A stretch of DNA of 36,074 bases from DASUDX01 sp036275365 (GCA_036275365.1 DASUDX010000022.1:1-36074); one strand, 5' to 3'; shown: positions 1-8,606, counted from the first letter of the stretch. The notes: a model not told the origin generated them from the letters alone. Program-made: numbers and translations.

Positions 1-222
1 TCGCCGATGCCATCGCCGTTGCTGTCGACCTGGTCGCTGTTCGGTACCGCCGGGCAGTTGTCGGTGGCGTCAGGCACACCATCCCCATCGCCGTCGGCCG
101 GCGCGGTCTCGCAGGCATCGCCGACGCCGTCGTTGTCGCTGTCGGTCTGCATCGGGTTGCTGACCGCCGGGCAGTTGTCCTGCGCATCCGGTACGCCGTC
201 GCCGTCCTGATCGGGCGGCGGC
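1..222 (-). repeat. thrombospondin type 3 calcium-binding repeats, second block, cut by window edge
   Basis: The second coding block of the same Asp-rich repeat (DQDGDGVPDAQDNCP, DSDNDGVGDACE, DGDGDGVPDATDNCP, DSNGDGIG) continues past the window start. The repeat number cannot be determined here. Confidence 0.85.
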
Positions 223-3095
223 GGCTCGATCTCGCCATTGCAGCCGGTCGCCGGGCAGATGGTGGTCACCACCACCTCGAACGGCATCCCACCCGCGGTG
301 AGATCCTCCTTCACCAGAATGGTGTACGGCCCCTCGATTGGTTCACTGACGGTGACCGTCAGCGAACTGGCGCCAGGCGTCGGCGTGCCCCGCGCTGTGC
401 GGGCCTGGAAGCCGGCAAAGCCACGGCTGACACCGTTACGGTCCAGCACTTCGAGCGAGAAGATCTCGGCCGGAGTGCTCCAGTTCAGCACCACTTCCAG
501 GGCGGTGTAGGCGTCACGCGGCGGCAGCACATAGCGGAAGCGGTGGAAGCTGAAGGCCGGATCGGTCCCGCAGCCAGAGCAGATCACCGGCGTGGTGACG
601 GTGCCGGCGCTGCCTTCGAAGGTGGCAACCACGGTACGGCCGGGGCCGGGCTCGACCTGGCCTTCATTGGTATCGCAGGCATCCCCGATGCCGTCGAAGT
701 CCTCGTCATCCTGCTGGCCGTTGGCCACGAACGGACAGTTGTCCATTGCGTCGCTGATGCCATCGCCGTCGCTGTCGACCGGCGGCGGCACATCGCAGAC
801 ATCGCCCTGACCATCGCCATCGGTATCCCGCTGATCGGCGTTGCCGGCTTCCGGGCAGTTGTCAGCCTCGTTGACGATGCCATCGCCGTCCTGATCCTCA
901 GCGGGGGCGGGGGTGCCGCCCGGGTCGTTGCTCTCCGGATGGTTGGGCAGGCCAGACGCGCACCAGAGGAAGGGATCCACCTCGGGGGTGCTGCCGGTGG
1001 TCTCACCACCAAACACCGAGGGCAGATTGGGTGCAACCTCGTCCCAGTACTGCTTGCGGGCCAGCACCACCTCGGTCTGGAACTCGCAGAAGCCGGTGCC
1101 CTTGCTCACCGGCGCGGTGCCGAAGCCCAGATGGGTCAGTGCGCCCTTGACCACACCCTTGTTGGGGTTGGCAGTGAGGTCGCCCCAGCCGATCTGCAGC
1201 CAGGGGGCGATCGGGTTGATCGGGGTGCCACCGAGATCGAACACACCCTCGACCGGGTCGTACTCGCCGATGCCCGGCACATAGGCGGCCTGTTCCAGCG
1301 AGCGGCGCAGGAACCAGTTGCTGATGGCCTTGCCCTGGCCGGCCGCCATCTGCTTCTGGCCGTCGATATCGACGATGCCACCGCGGTGGCCGAGGCTGCG
1401 GCGGGCTTCCAGCAGCACCCGCGAGGCCACACCGGCGGCGCGTGGGGTGGAGAAGCTGGTGCCGCTCTGGGTCACATAGCAGTCCTGAGCGGTGTGGCAG
1501 TAAGGCAGTTCCTGGGTGAAGTCGGAGACGAAATCCGGGAAGTTGCCGGAGAACACCTGGGTGTCGCCATTCGAGGAGTCTTCCTCGAAGCCGGACACGC
1601 CGATGCTCCACCAGGGGCCGGCACCGGCACGCAGCGGGGTCAGTCCAGAGCCATTGCCGCCCGAGCTGAAGTGCAGCTTGCCGTTGAGCACCACACCGCG
1701 GTAGGTGTCGAGGAAGGCGGCGGTTTCCGGCGCCGGGAAACCGGTGCCGGTGCCGGGAATCGGGCCGACGCCAGGGACGCCGAGACTGACCCCGTAGCTG
1801 GTGGTGATGATGTCCACCGCCGGGTGGCGGAAGGCAAGCCCATGGGAGGCCGCGCTGCCGAGGCTGTTGTTGACCTCGACGAACAGCAGCACCGCCTCTG
1901 GGTTGGCAGCCAGCACGGCGCCGCCGGTGCCGACGCCATGGGCGCTCTTGGCCGGATCCGGCTTGAGGAACACCGGGCCGCCATGCAGAGCCGTGACCAC
2001 CAGATTGGTGCCGACGAAGTGATACAGCTCGCCCGGCTTGACCCGATCCCAGAAGGCCTGGTCGGCGGCGATGTCCGCGGCCAGATCGCCGGTCCGGGTG
2101 AGTTTCACCACATTCTCCGGACGCACCCCGAGTTCGGCCAGCACGGCGCGGCTGACCGAGGACGGCGCGCGGTCCGGATAGATGCGGCTGCCCTCGTAGA
2201 AGAACTCGTGGTAGGGGTTAATCGCCGAATCGATGTCGGCCACGATCACCCGGGTGTCCTTGGGCAGCGGCCGCGGCGGACGCACCGCCAGATCCTGCAG
2301 GCAGCCACCGGTGGTGCTGCAACGCAGCACGGCCTTGCCGGTGTAGGCGGTGTTGGCGTTGGCGAAGCTCTTGGTCACCGACACGTAGCCGCCCGGCTGC
2401 GGGGTGGCGATCAGCGCGGTCTCGGTATTGGTGCCGCCAGCCGCGGAGGACCCGACGATCTCGCCGGTGGGGCCAACCACATCGAGGTCGAGATCCTCGA
2501 CATCGCTGCCCCAGTCGATGGTCACTGCCAGCTGGTCATACCGGCAGCCCGCGGGAACCTCGAAGGGGTTGTTGACGGCGCCGTCCGGAATGCCCAGCGG
2601 GGCCAGCGGGGCGGTGCCGCTCCACTCGGCCAGCAGCCGTTCCTCGCCCTCGGCCATGCACACCTGCGGTACATCGTCCTCAAGGATCAGCACGCGGGCG
2701 CTGGCCAGCGGGGCGGCGCGGCGGGTTTCGCCCTCCACCACCACGCTGAAGGCGCGGGTCTTGCCGCCGAGTTCATCGTCGAGCACCGGCACACTGAAGC
2801 TGGCGCGATCGCTGCCCCGGCCGAAACGCACCACCTGGCGCACCGCCGTGTAGTCCAGCCCGGGCTTGGCGCTGCCGGGCACGGTGCGGACCACCACCCG
2901 GGCGGCGGCGGAGACATCCCCCCCGCGGCGCAGCTCGACGGTGAGCGGGCCTTCGCCCTCGGTGACCCGGTAGACCCGGGCCGAGAACCGGACCGTGCCG
3001 GCCTCCTGGGCCTGCAGAGCCGGGCTGAGCGTGGCGCCGGCCACGACGGAGAGACCGCACAGAAGGGCGGAGAGGAGACGATGGACTCGGTTCAC
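1..3095 (-). CDS. secreted subtilisin-like serine protease with Calx-beta and thrombospondin type 3 repeats (3' end outside window)
   Basis: An open frame of about 1031 codons runs off the window start. The GTG start at 3095 has GGGGAAG about 7 bases upstream and opens a signal peptide (NRVHRLLSALLCGLSVVAGA, ending near ALQAQ). A Calx-beta-like domain follows (about residues 33-130, VYRVTEG...DYTAV...VPVLDDE). Next come a PPC-like beta domain (about 135-255) and an S8 peptidase domain (about 280-570). The predicted catalytic residues are D289 in DIDSA, H386 in AHGVGTGG and S547 in GTSFSTP, with oxyanion N481 in GGNGSG. Two blocks of Asp-rich thrombospondin type 3 repeats (about 732-808 and from 958 on) flank a beta-rich segment. 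The family is known for secreted, Ca2+-stabilised proteases. The His motif lacks the usual HGTH form. The C-terminus, possibly a sorting domain, is not visible. The subtilase call is firm; the substrate is unknown. Confidence 0.9.
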   Translation of the reverse strand, partial: MNRVHRLLSALLCGLSVVAGATLSPALQAQEAGTVRFSARVYRVTEGEGPLTVELRRGGDVSAAARVVVRTVPGSAKPGLDYTAVRQVVRFGRGSDRASFSVPVLDDELGGKTRAFSVVVEGETRRAAPLASARVLILEDDVPQVCMAEGEERLLAEWSGTAPLAPLGIPDGAVNNPFEVPAGCRYDQLAVTIDWGSDVEDLDLDVVGPTGEIVGSSAAGGTNTETALIATPQPGGYVSVTKSFANANTAYTGKAVLRCSTTGGCLQDLAVRPPRPLPKDTRVIVADIDSAINPYHEFFYEGSRIYPDRAPSSVSRAVLAELGVRPENVVKLTRTGDLAADIAADQAFWDRVKPGELYHFVGTNLVVTALHGGPVFLKPDPAKSAHGVGTGGAVLAANPEAVLLFVEVNNSLGSAASHGLAFRHPAVDIITTSYGVSLGVPGVGPIPGTGTGFPAPETAAFLDTYRGVVLNGKLHFSSGGNGSGLTPLRAGAGPWWSIGVSGFEEDSSNGDTQVFSGNFPDFVSDFTQELPYCHTAQDCYVTQSGTSFSTPRAAGVASRVLLEARRSLGHRGGIVDIDGQKQMAAGQGKAISNWFLRRSLEQAAYVPGIGEYDPVEGVFDLGGTPINPIAPWLQIGWGDLTANPNKGVVKGALTHLGFGTAPVSKGTGFCEFQTEVVLARKQYWDEVAPNLPSVFGGETTGSTPEVDPFLWCASGLPNHPESNDPGGTPAPAEDQDGDGIVNEADNCPEAGNADQRDTDGDGQGDVCDVPPPVDSDGDGISDAMDNCPFVANGQQDDEDFDGIGDACDTNEGQVEPGPGRTVVATFEGSAGTVTTPVICSGCGTDPAFSFHRFRYVLPPRDAYTALEVVLNWSTPAEIFSLEVLDRNGVSRGFAGFQARTARGTPTPGASSLTVTVSEPIEGPYTILVKEDLTAGGMPFEVVVTTICPATGCNGEIEPPPPDQDGDGVPDAQDNCPAVSNPMQTDSDNDGVGDACETAPADGDGDGVPDATDNCPAVPNSDQVDSNGDGIG
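671..899 (-). repeat. thrombospondin type 3 calcium-binding repeats, first block
   Basis: Coding repeats of the form DxDGDGixdxxDNCP...DxDxDGxGDxCD inside the protease gene. They read DQDGDGIVNEADNCP, then DTDGDGQGDVCD, DSDGDGISDAMDNCP and DFDGIGDACD. The alternating Asp residues and paired Cys are the Ca2+-binding hallmark of the family. The periodic gccatcgccgtc DNA pattern reflects this amino-acid repeat. Confidence 0.85.
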
Positions 3096-3217
3096 GGCAG
3101 ACTTCCCCAGGAAGTGGGCACCAACCGTTGCTACGCAGGGCGGTAGACCAACGGACGCAAAAAGACGACAAACGGTAGGGGTATTCATACGCGAAAGCCA
3201 TGCCAGACCGAAAGTGG

Positions 3218-3239
3218 GAGACCCCTCAGTCCGGGTCTC
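3218..3239. promoter_or_regulatory. perfect inverted repeat between the protease and DUF1244 genes
   Basis: GAGACCC (3218-3224) and GGGTCTC (3233-3239) are perfectly complementary around an 8-base spacer. They are followed by a smaller dyad, GGTT-GTTG-AACC (3241-3252), just before the Shine-Dalgarno of the plus-strand gene. The site lies in the divergent promoter region. It could be an operator or a leader hairpin. There is no T-tract, so a terminator is unlikely. Its function is inferred only from position. Confidence 0.35.
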
Positions 3240-3264
3240 AGGTTGTTGAACCAAGGAGTGAGAC

Positions 3265-3510
3265 ATGAGCCCTGCCGAGCAGGACGCCCTGGATGCCGCG
3301 GCCTTCCGCCGGCTGCTGGCCCATCTGGACAGCCGCAAGGATGTGCAGAACCTGGCGCTGATGACCCTCGCCGGTTTCTGCCGCAACTGCCTGGCCAAGT
3401 GGTACCTGGCCGAGGCCCAGGCCCGCGGGCTGGCGGTCGACGAGGCTGCGGCGCGGCAGCGGGTCTACGGCATGCCGTATCCGGAGTGGAAGGAACGCTT
3501 CCAGCGCTGA
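3265..3510 (+). CDS. DUF1244 family protein
   Basis: An 81-residue soluble protein with the DUF1244 signature: NLALMTLAGFCRNCLAKWY in the middle and GMPYPEWKERF near the C-terminus. The length fits the family, which is small, helical and widespread in proteobacteria but has no established function. Two Cys (CRNC) are conserved. The ATG at 3265 follows AAGGAG at a good distance. The gene stands alone, divergent from the protease and tail-to-tail with the coiled-coil gene. The family assignment is confident; no role can be stated. Confidence 0.88.
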   Translation: MSPAEQDALDAAAFRRLLAHLDSRKDVQNLALMTLAGFCRNCLAKWYLAEAQARGLAVDEAAARQRVYGMPYPEWKERFQR

Positions 3511-3524
3511 ATCAGTCCCGGTCA

Positions 3525-3545
3525 GGCCAGGACCGGCTCCTGGCC
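3525..3545. terminator. tail-to-tail hairpin between DUF1244 and coiled-coil genes
   Basis: GGCCAGGA (3525-3532) and TCCTGGCC (3538-3545) form a perfect 8-bp stem around CCGGC. A competing 6-bp dyad, CCGGTC/GACCGG, spans 3518-3536. The site sits in the 37-base gap between convergent genes, where a bidirectional terminator is expected. Neither strand has a T-run, so intrinsic termination would be weak. Confidence 0.4.
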
Positions 3546-3547
3546 GC

Positions 3548-5329
3548 TCAGGGCGTGATCGGCTCCACGCTGGCCACCGGCACATAGCCGCCGATGCCCG
3601 ACTGCGGCAGGCTCACCGCCAGCCACCGGTCTCCCTCGCTGGCGCGGCCGTGACGCCGCAGGGTGACCCCGGCGGAGAGGGTCATCACGGTTTCCCCGCG
3701 GGCGTCCGGGGTCAGGTGCAGACGGGTCGGTGCGCGGGTCCGCCAGGTATCGGCGTCCAGCGCCTGTGCCGGGAGACTGGCGGGCGGCTCGGGCAGGGCG
3801 AGGGTGTTGATGACCGGGACAGGGGCCGGCGCCGGGGCAGGCACCGGGGCGGCGGCCGGCTCTGGCGCCGGACGGGCAGGGGGCATCGCCCGCTCGGCCT
3901 GCAGCGCCGCCAGCGTCCGGCCGGCCTCGCGGCGCTCCTGTTCCGCCTGTTCCGCGACCCGGCGGGTCTGTTCCAGCGCGGCATCCCGGGCCGCCCGCGC
4001 GGCAGCCACCTCGGCGGTCGCCTGCTCGGCGCTCAGCCGGGCCTGCGCCAGGGCCTGATCGCGCGCCGCCAGCGCCGCCTGCAGCTGCGTCAGCTGCTCG
4101 CGCAGGTCCTGTTCGGCACGCCGGGCGGCAGCCACATCCAGGCTCAGCTGCTGGCGCGCCGCCTCGCTCTGCTGGCCCGAGGCCCGGTCTGCCTGCCACT
4201 GGTTCTCCTGCTCGCGCAGGGCCGCCAGAGCGGCTTGCGCCGCCTGCTGCTGCTCCTCGAGGACGGCGATCTGGCCGGCCTGCTCGGCCAGCCGGTGGGT
4301 CTGAGCCTGCACCTCGCTCTGCAGGCGATCGCGCTCGGCCTCGAGCCCGGCCTGGCTGCGGGCCTCGCGGGTGGACGCGGCCCGCTCGGCGCTGGCCTGC
4401 TGCAGGCCCTGCTCGAGTTCCGCCACCTTGGCCTGCAGGGCCGACTCGGCGGCACGCGCCTCGCGCACCGCCTCCAGCGCCGAGCTGCGCGACTGCTGGA
4501 GCGTGGCCAGCTGCTGTTCCAGTTCCTGCAGATTGGCCTGCAGACGGTCGCGGCTGGCCAGCAGGTCCTGGCGTTCGATCTGCCAGTCGGTATCGCCGGC
4601 CGAGGGCGCCTGGCTCTGGCGCTCCTGCAGGGCCTTGAGGCGCTGCTGCAGGGCCTCGATCTGCTCCTCGCGAACGGCCAGCCGGGCCACCAGATCGGCG
4701 CGGATCGCGGCCGCCTCCGGATCATCGGCCACTGGCGCCACCCGGTTGTCCTCGAGGGCGGCGACGCGGGCCTGCAGGGTGCTGATCTGCGCTTCACGCA
4801 CCGCGAGGCTCGCCTCCAGCCCGGTGCGGGCCTGGCGCAATTCCTCGCGCTCGCGCCGCAGCGCCTCCAGGCTCGGTGCCGGTGCCGGTGCCGCCGTCTG
4901 CAGGCGCGTCTCCAGCTCGGCGACGCGGGCCTGCAGGGCCTGGTTCTCGCGCTCACGCTGGCCAAGGCTCGCCTCCAGACCGGCACGGGCCTGCGCCAGC
5001 GTCTCCCGTTCCTCGCGCAAGGCGGCCAGCTGGACGGCGCCGATCTCGTCTTCGGCCGCTTCGGCCGGCGCCTCGACCGCCGCCGCGCCGGCTTCGAGCT
5101 CGGCGACCCGCTGCTTGAGCGCGCGTTCCACCTCGCTGGCCCGGCGCATGCCTTCGATCCAGCTTTCCTCGCTGCGCTGCAGGGCACTCACCCTCGCTTC
5201 CAGCAGGCGGATCTGTGCCTCGAGCTCGGCCCGGTCACCGGACTCGGCCGGGGAGGACTGTGCCAGCGCCGTCAGCGGCAACAGGGCAAGGCCCAGCATC
5301 CATCCGTGGAAGCCATCTGGCAGGCGCAT
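3548..5329 (-). CDS. exported coiled-coil protein with C-terminal SH3-like domain
   Basis: 593 residues. I chose the ATG at 5329, not the upstream in-frame start at 5401, because it has GGAG six bases upstream and begins a clean signal peptide (MRLPDGFHGWMLGLALLPLTALAQ). About residues 30-475 are a heptad-rich, Ala/Glu/Gln/Arg coiled coil. It contains internal duplications of a unit like ARxGLEASLxxRExxxxxLQARVAxLE (about residues 110-210). A Pro/Ala-rich linker follows (about 480-510). The C-terminus (about 530-593, TRLHLTPDARGETVMTLSAG through GGYVPVASVEPI) resembles a bacterial SH3 domain. The expected location is the periplasm, possibly peptidoglycan-associated. No enzymatic motif is visible. 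It is divergent from the cyclase gene, with a 112-base shared upstream region. Its function is unknown. Confidence 0.8.
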   Translation of the reverse strand: MRLPDGFHGWMLGLALLPLTALAQSSPAESGDRAELEAQIRLLEARVSALQRSEESWIEGMRRASEVERALKQRVAELEAGAAAVEAPAEAAEDEIGAVQLAALREERETLAQARAGLEASLGQRERENQALQARVAELETRLQTAAPAPAPSLEALRREREELRQARTGLEASLAVREAQISTLQARVAALEDNRVAPVADDPEAAAIRADLVARLAVREEQIEALQQRLKALQERQSQAPSAGDTDWQIERQDLLASRDRLQANLQELEQQLATLQQSRSSALEAVREARAAESALQAKVAELEQGLQQASAERAASTREARSQAGLEAERDRLQSEVQAQTHRLAEQAGQIAVLEEQQQAAQAALAALREQENQWQADRASGQQSEAARQQLSLDVAAARRAEQDLREQLTQLQAALAARDQALAQARLSAEQATAEVAAARAARDAALEQTRRVAEQAEQERREAGRTLAALQAERAMPPARPAPEPAAAPVPAPAPAPVPVINTLALPEPPASLPAQALDADTWRTRAPTRLHLTPDARGETVMTLSAGVTLRRHGRASEGDRWLAVSLPQSGIGGYVPVASVEPITP

Positions 5330-5394
5330 GTGATCTCCGGCAAATGGGCAGGTCGGCGTTCTAAGCTGTGTGAGACGACCGTCAGGAGTCGAGG

Positions 5395-5445
5395 ATGGCA
5401 CAGCCGCCCCCGATCACGAAGTGCCCCCGGCGAGGCGGGCGATGA
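5395..5445 (+). CDS. possible 16-residue leader peptide overlapping the cyclase start
   Basis: A short frame, ATG at 5395 to TGA at 5443-5445, encodes MAQPPPITKCPRRGGR. It has a stronger Shine-Dalgarno-like sequence (CAGGAG, 5384-5389) than the cyclase gene itself. Its stop overlaps the cyclase start in an ATGA arrangement (cyclase ATG 5442-5444). That geometry suggests translational coupling, but a 16-codon frame can occur by chance. Confidence 0.3.
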   Translation: MAQPPPITKCPRRGGR

Positions 5446-8400
5446 GCGGCTGCCCGGTATGCGGGGCCGACAACCCGCCACAGGCCCGCTTCTGCAACCA
5501 GTGCGGCAGCCGGCTGCAGCAGGGCCCTGCCACCTACACCCCGGCCCATCTGGCCGAGAAGGTGCTGCGCGAGCGCGCGGCCCTGATCGGCGAGCGCAAG
5601 CGGGTGACGGTGCTGTTTGCCGATGTGAAGGCCTCGACCCGGCTCGCCACCCTGCTCGGTGCCGAGGTCTGGCATGGCGTGCTCGATCGGCTGTTCGCCC
5701 TGCTCAGCGGCGCCGTGCATCGTTTCGAGGGCACCGTCAACCAGTACACCGGTGACGGCATCATGGCCCTGTTCGGCGCCCCGCTGGCCCATGAGGACCA
5801 TGCCGCCCGCGCCGCCCGCGCCGCGCTGGCCATCCAGGAGGCGGTGGCGGTGCTGGCGCAGGATGTCGAGCAGCGCCACGGCCAGCGGCTGCGGCTGCGG
5901 ATCGGCCTGAACACCGGCGAGGTCATCGTCGGCCGCATCGGCGATGACCTGCGCATGGACTACACCGCCCAGGGCCTGACGGTAAACCTGGCGGCGCGGC
6001 TGGAGCAGCACTGCCCGCCGGGTGAGATTGCCCTGTCGCGCTACACCGCCCGCCTGATCGAGGACGAGTTCCTGCTGGCCGCCGAGGGCGAGCAGCTGCT
6101 GCCGGGTCTCGAGCAGCCGGTGGGCGTCTACCGCCTGCTGGGCTGGCGGGGCGAAACCGCCCCCACCGAGCCGCCGACCTCGGCCGCCACCACGCCCCTG
6201 CTCGGCCGCGAGGCGGAATCCGCCCTGCTCGCCAGCCTCTGGCAGCGGGCCCGGTCCGGGGACGGGCAGGCCCTGGTGCTGACCGGGGCGGCCGGCATCG
6301 GCAAGACCCGGCTGTGCCGGGAGTTCCTGGCGCCGCTGGCGGTACCGGTGTGGTCGGCCAGCGGACATCCGTATGCCGGTGCGCCGCCCCTGGCGATCGG
6401 CCAGACCCTGTTGCGGGCGCGGCTGGGCGTGCCGCCGGGCAGCGGGCCCGAACGGGTCCGGCGCGCCGTGCGTGAACAGCTGGGCCCGGCGCTGCCGCAC
6501 GCCGAGGCGCGGGCCTTCGTCGAGGAGTTTCTCGGCGTGGCCGATGGACCGGGCCTGGCCCCCGATCAGGTGGCCGGGCTGCGCGCGCCCATGCTGCAGC
6601 GGCTGGTGCAGGAGCTGGTGGAGGGCGAGCGGCCACGGGTGATCTGGGTCGACGATCTGCAGTGGATCGACGACACCAGCCAGGAATTCCTGCTGCGGCT
6701 GGCGGCTGCGGTGGCTGGCCGGCACTGCCTGCTGCTGCTCTCGGGCCGCGAGGGCGAGCGTCTGGACGCCCTGCGCCGCGCCGGGCGCCGCGTGCTGGAG
6801 CTGGCCCCGCTCGAGGAGCCGGTGCTGGAGGCCCTGGCGGCGGTGCAGCTGGGCGAGGATCCGGACTTGGCCGACCTCGCGCTGCGCATCGCCCAGCGCG
6901 CCGCCGGCAATCCGTTCTTCGTCGAGGAGGCGATCGCCGCGCTGGCCGAGGCCGGGCATCTGCAGGGCGCAGCGGCGGCCTGGCGGCTGACCCGACCGAT
7001 CGAGCAGTGGCCGATCGCCGACAGCGTCCACGATCTGATCGCCGCCCGCATCGACCGTCTGCCCAGCCGGCAGAAGGTGCTGCTGCAGGCCGCCGCGGTC
7101 GCCGGCGCGGACTTCGACGCCACCTGGCTGGCCGACGAGGAAGCCGGCTCCGACTGGGTCGACGACCAGCTCGGTGCGCTGGTGCGCCACGGGCTGATCG
7201 CGGAGGTGCAGGGCCGCCATCGCTTCGCCCAGCCGCTGGTGCGCGAGGTCGCCTACGGCATGCAGCTGGAGAGCCAGCGCCAGGACCGCCATCGCCGGCT
7301 GGCCCGGCGGCTGGCCGCCGCGCTGGGCCGGCCGGTGCCCCATCCCGATGCCGCCCGCATCGCCCATCACCTGGCCTGCGCCGGGGATGCCCTCGAGGCG
7401 GCGCCGTGGAATCTGGCCGCGGCGCGCTGGTGGGCCGGGCGTGATCTGCGCATCACCCTCGACCACTTCCAGCAGGTGATCCGGCATCTCGACCCCCAGC
7501 CGGCCACACCGGCGGTTGACGCCCTGGCGGTGATGGCGCGCGCCGGGGTGATCCGCATGGCGCAGTTCTTCCACATCGCCGAGAGCGAGGTCGAGTGCCG
7601 CTATCGCGAGGCCCGGGAGCGCGCCGAGCGGCTGGGGGACCCGACCGTGCTCGGCGAGCTGATGATTTCCTACGGCAACGAGCAGCTGCATCGTGGCGAT
7701 GCCCGCCAGGCCCTGCAGCTCTCGCGCGAGGCGCTGGCGCTGGCGGCGCGCCATCGCCTGCAGGATCTGGTGGTGCGCTTCCGTCTGCCGCTGCTGATGA
7801 ACTTCGCCACCACCGGGGTGCTGAGCGAAGGGCTGGCGGCGATCGACGCGGTGGTGGGCAGCCACTGGCGCGAGGGCGCGATCGACGATGACAACTGCCT
7901 GTCGCGGGCCTTCATGGCCCTCAGCGATCTCTGGCGCGGCGATCTGCAGCGCGCCCGCCGCGAGCTCGATGCCACCCTGGTGGTGGCCGACCGCGAGGCG
8001 CGCGGGGCCAGCTGGATCGTCGCCAACCGGGTGGAGTGGGCCTGGTTCGCCGGCCGCAGCCAGGGGGTGGTGGCGCTGGCGGAGAACGCCCTGGAGCGCG
8101 CCCGCGCCTTCGGCAGCGACTACTTCCATGCGCTGGCCCTGCGCTCGCTGGGACTCGCCTACCGGCTCGAGCAGCGCCCGCAGGCGGCGCTCGCCCCGCT
8201 GCTGGAGGCACGCGCCCTGACCGCCCGCGGTCAGCTCGCCCATCCCTTCGAACCCACCGTGCTGGCAAGCCTTGCCCTGGCCCTGCTGGCCCTGGACCGT
8301 ACCGAGGAGGCCGCCGCCCATGCGCGCGAGGCGGTGCAGAGCGCCGAGCGCATGGGTGCCCCGCTGTGGGAAATCTCCGCGCGGCTGGCGCAGCTGGCCC

Positions 8401-8606
8401 TGCCGGCCGAGGTGCTGGGGGCTGAGGAGACCGAGGCAGCCCTGCAGCGGCTGGAGGGGCTGATCCACGCCCTCGGGGCCGAGGGCTACCGGCCCTGGCT
8501 GGAACAGGCGCGGGCGCGCCTGCATCCGGATCCGGCGGTGCGTGCGGCGGCCGCGGCCGCAGCCCCGGTGGCCCTGGCGCGGCTGCGGGGCTCGATCGAG
8601 AGCTAA
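5442..8606 (+). CDS. zinc-ribbon / class III nucleotide cyclase / AAA-type ATPase / TPR protein
   Basis: 1054 residues, probably cytoplasmic. An N-terminal zinc ribbon (C4, C7, C18, C21) is followed by a class III cyclase domain (about 52-200). Both metal Asp are present, D61 (FADVKAST) and D105 (GDGIMALFG), as are transition-state N182 and R186 (VNLAAR). The adenine-specifying positions read Q101 and T175 instead of Lys and Asp/Thr, so the product (cAMP or cGMP) is uncertain. A P-loop ATPase follows, with Walker A GAAGIGKT (282-289), a Walker B-like VDD (403-405) and a helical arm. Helical TPR-like repeats fill about 600-1040. The architecture is a known signalling type whose input is thought to come through the ATPase/TPR part. 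I start at ATG 5442 because the ribbon begins at once; a GTG at 5370 is also in frame. It lies upstream of a transporter with a cyclic-nucleotide domain. Confidence 0.9.
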   Translation: MSGCPVCGADNPPQARFCNQCGSRLQQGPATYTPAHLAEKVLRERAALIGERKRVTVLFADVKASTRLATLLGAEVWHGVLDRLFALLSGAVHRFEGTVNQYTGDGIMALFGAPLAHEDHAARAARAALAIQEAVAVLAQDVEQRHGQRLRLRIGLNTGEVIVGRIGDDLRMDYTAQGLTVNLAARLEQHCPPGEIALSRYTARLIEDEFLLAAEGEQLLPGLEQPVGVYRLLGWRGETAPTEPPTSAATTPLLGREAESALLASLWQRARSGDGQALVLTGAAGIGKTRLCREFLAPLAVPVWSASGHPYAGAPPLAIGQTLLRARLGVPPGSGPERVRRAVREQLGPALPHAEARAFVEEFLGVADGPGLAPDQVAGLRAPMLQRLVQELVEGERPRVIWVDDLQWIDDTSQEFLLRLAAAVAGRHCLLLLSGREGERLDALRRAGRRVLELAPLEEPVLEALAAVQLGEDPDLADLALRIAQRAAGNPFFVEEAIAALAEAGHLQGAAAAWRLTRPIEQWPIADSVHDLIAARIDRLPSRQKVLLQAAAVAGADFDATWLADEEAGSDWVDDQLGALVRHGLIAEVQGRHRFAQPLVREVAYGMQLESQRQDRHRRLARRLAAALGRPVPHPDAARIAHHLACAGDALEAAPWNLAAARWWAGRDLRITLDHFQQVIRHLDPQPATPAVDALAVMARAGVIRMAQFFHIAESEVECRYREARERAERLGDPTVLGELMISYGNEQLHRGDARQALQLSREALALAARHRLQDLVVRFRLPLLMNFATTGVLSEGLAAIDAVVGSHWREGAIDDDNCLSRAFMALSDLWRGDLQRARRELDATLVVADREARGASWIVANRVEWAWFAGRSQGVVALAENALERARAFGSDYFHALALRSLGLAYRLEQRPQAALAPLLEARALTARGQLAHPFEPTVLASLALALLALDRTEEAAAHAREAVQSAERMGAPLWEISARLAQLALPAEVLGAEETEAALQRLEGLIHALGAEGYRPWLEQARARLHPDPAVRAAAAAAAPVALARLRGSIES

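Noticed and set aside
1..899. Periodic gccatcgccgtc-like DNA considered as a CRISPR or satellite repeat
   Set aside because: The period and sequence are explained by coding Asp-rich thrombospondin type 3 repeats; spacing is irregular and units vary.
543..3146. Long plus-strand open frame of 867 codons opposite the protease
   Set aside because: Ala/Gly/His-rich composition with no domain; it is the mirror of the minus-strand subtilase frame, which has a signal peptide, catalytic motifs and a ribosome-binding site.
5370..5441. Longer N-terminus for the cyclase from GTG 5370
   Set aside because: It adds 24 residues of Arg/Pro-rich sequence without homology, and the zinc ribbon starts right after ATG 5442.
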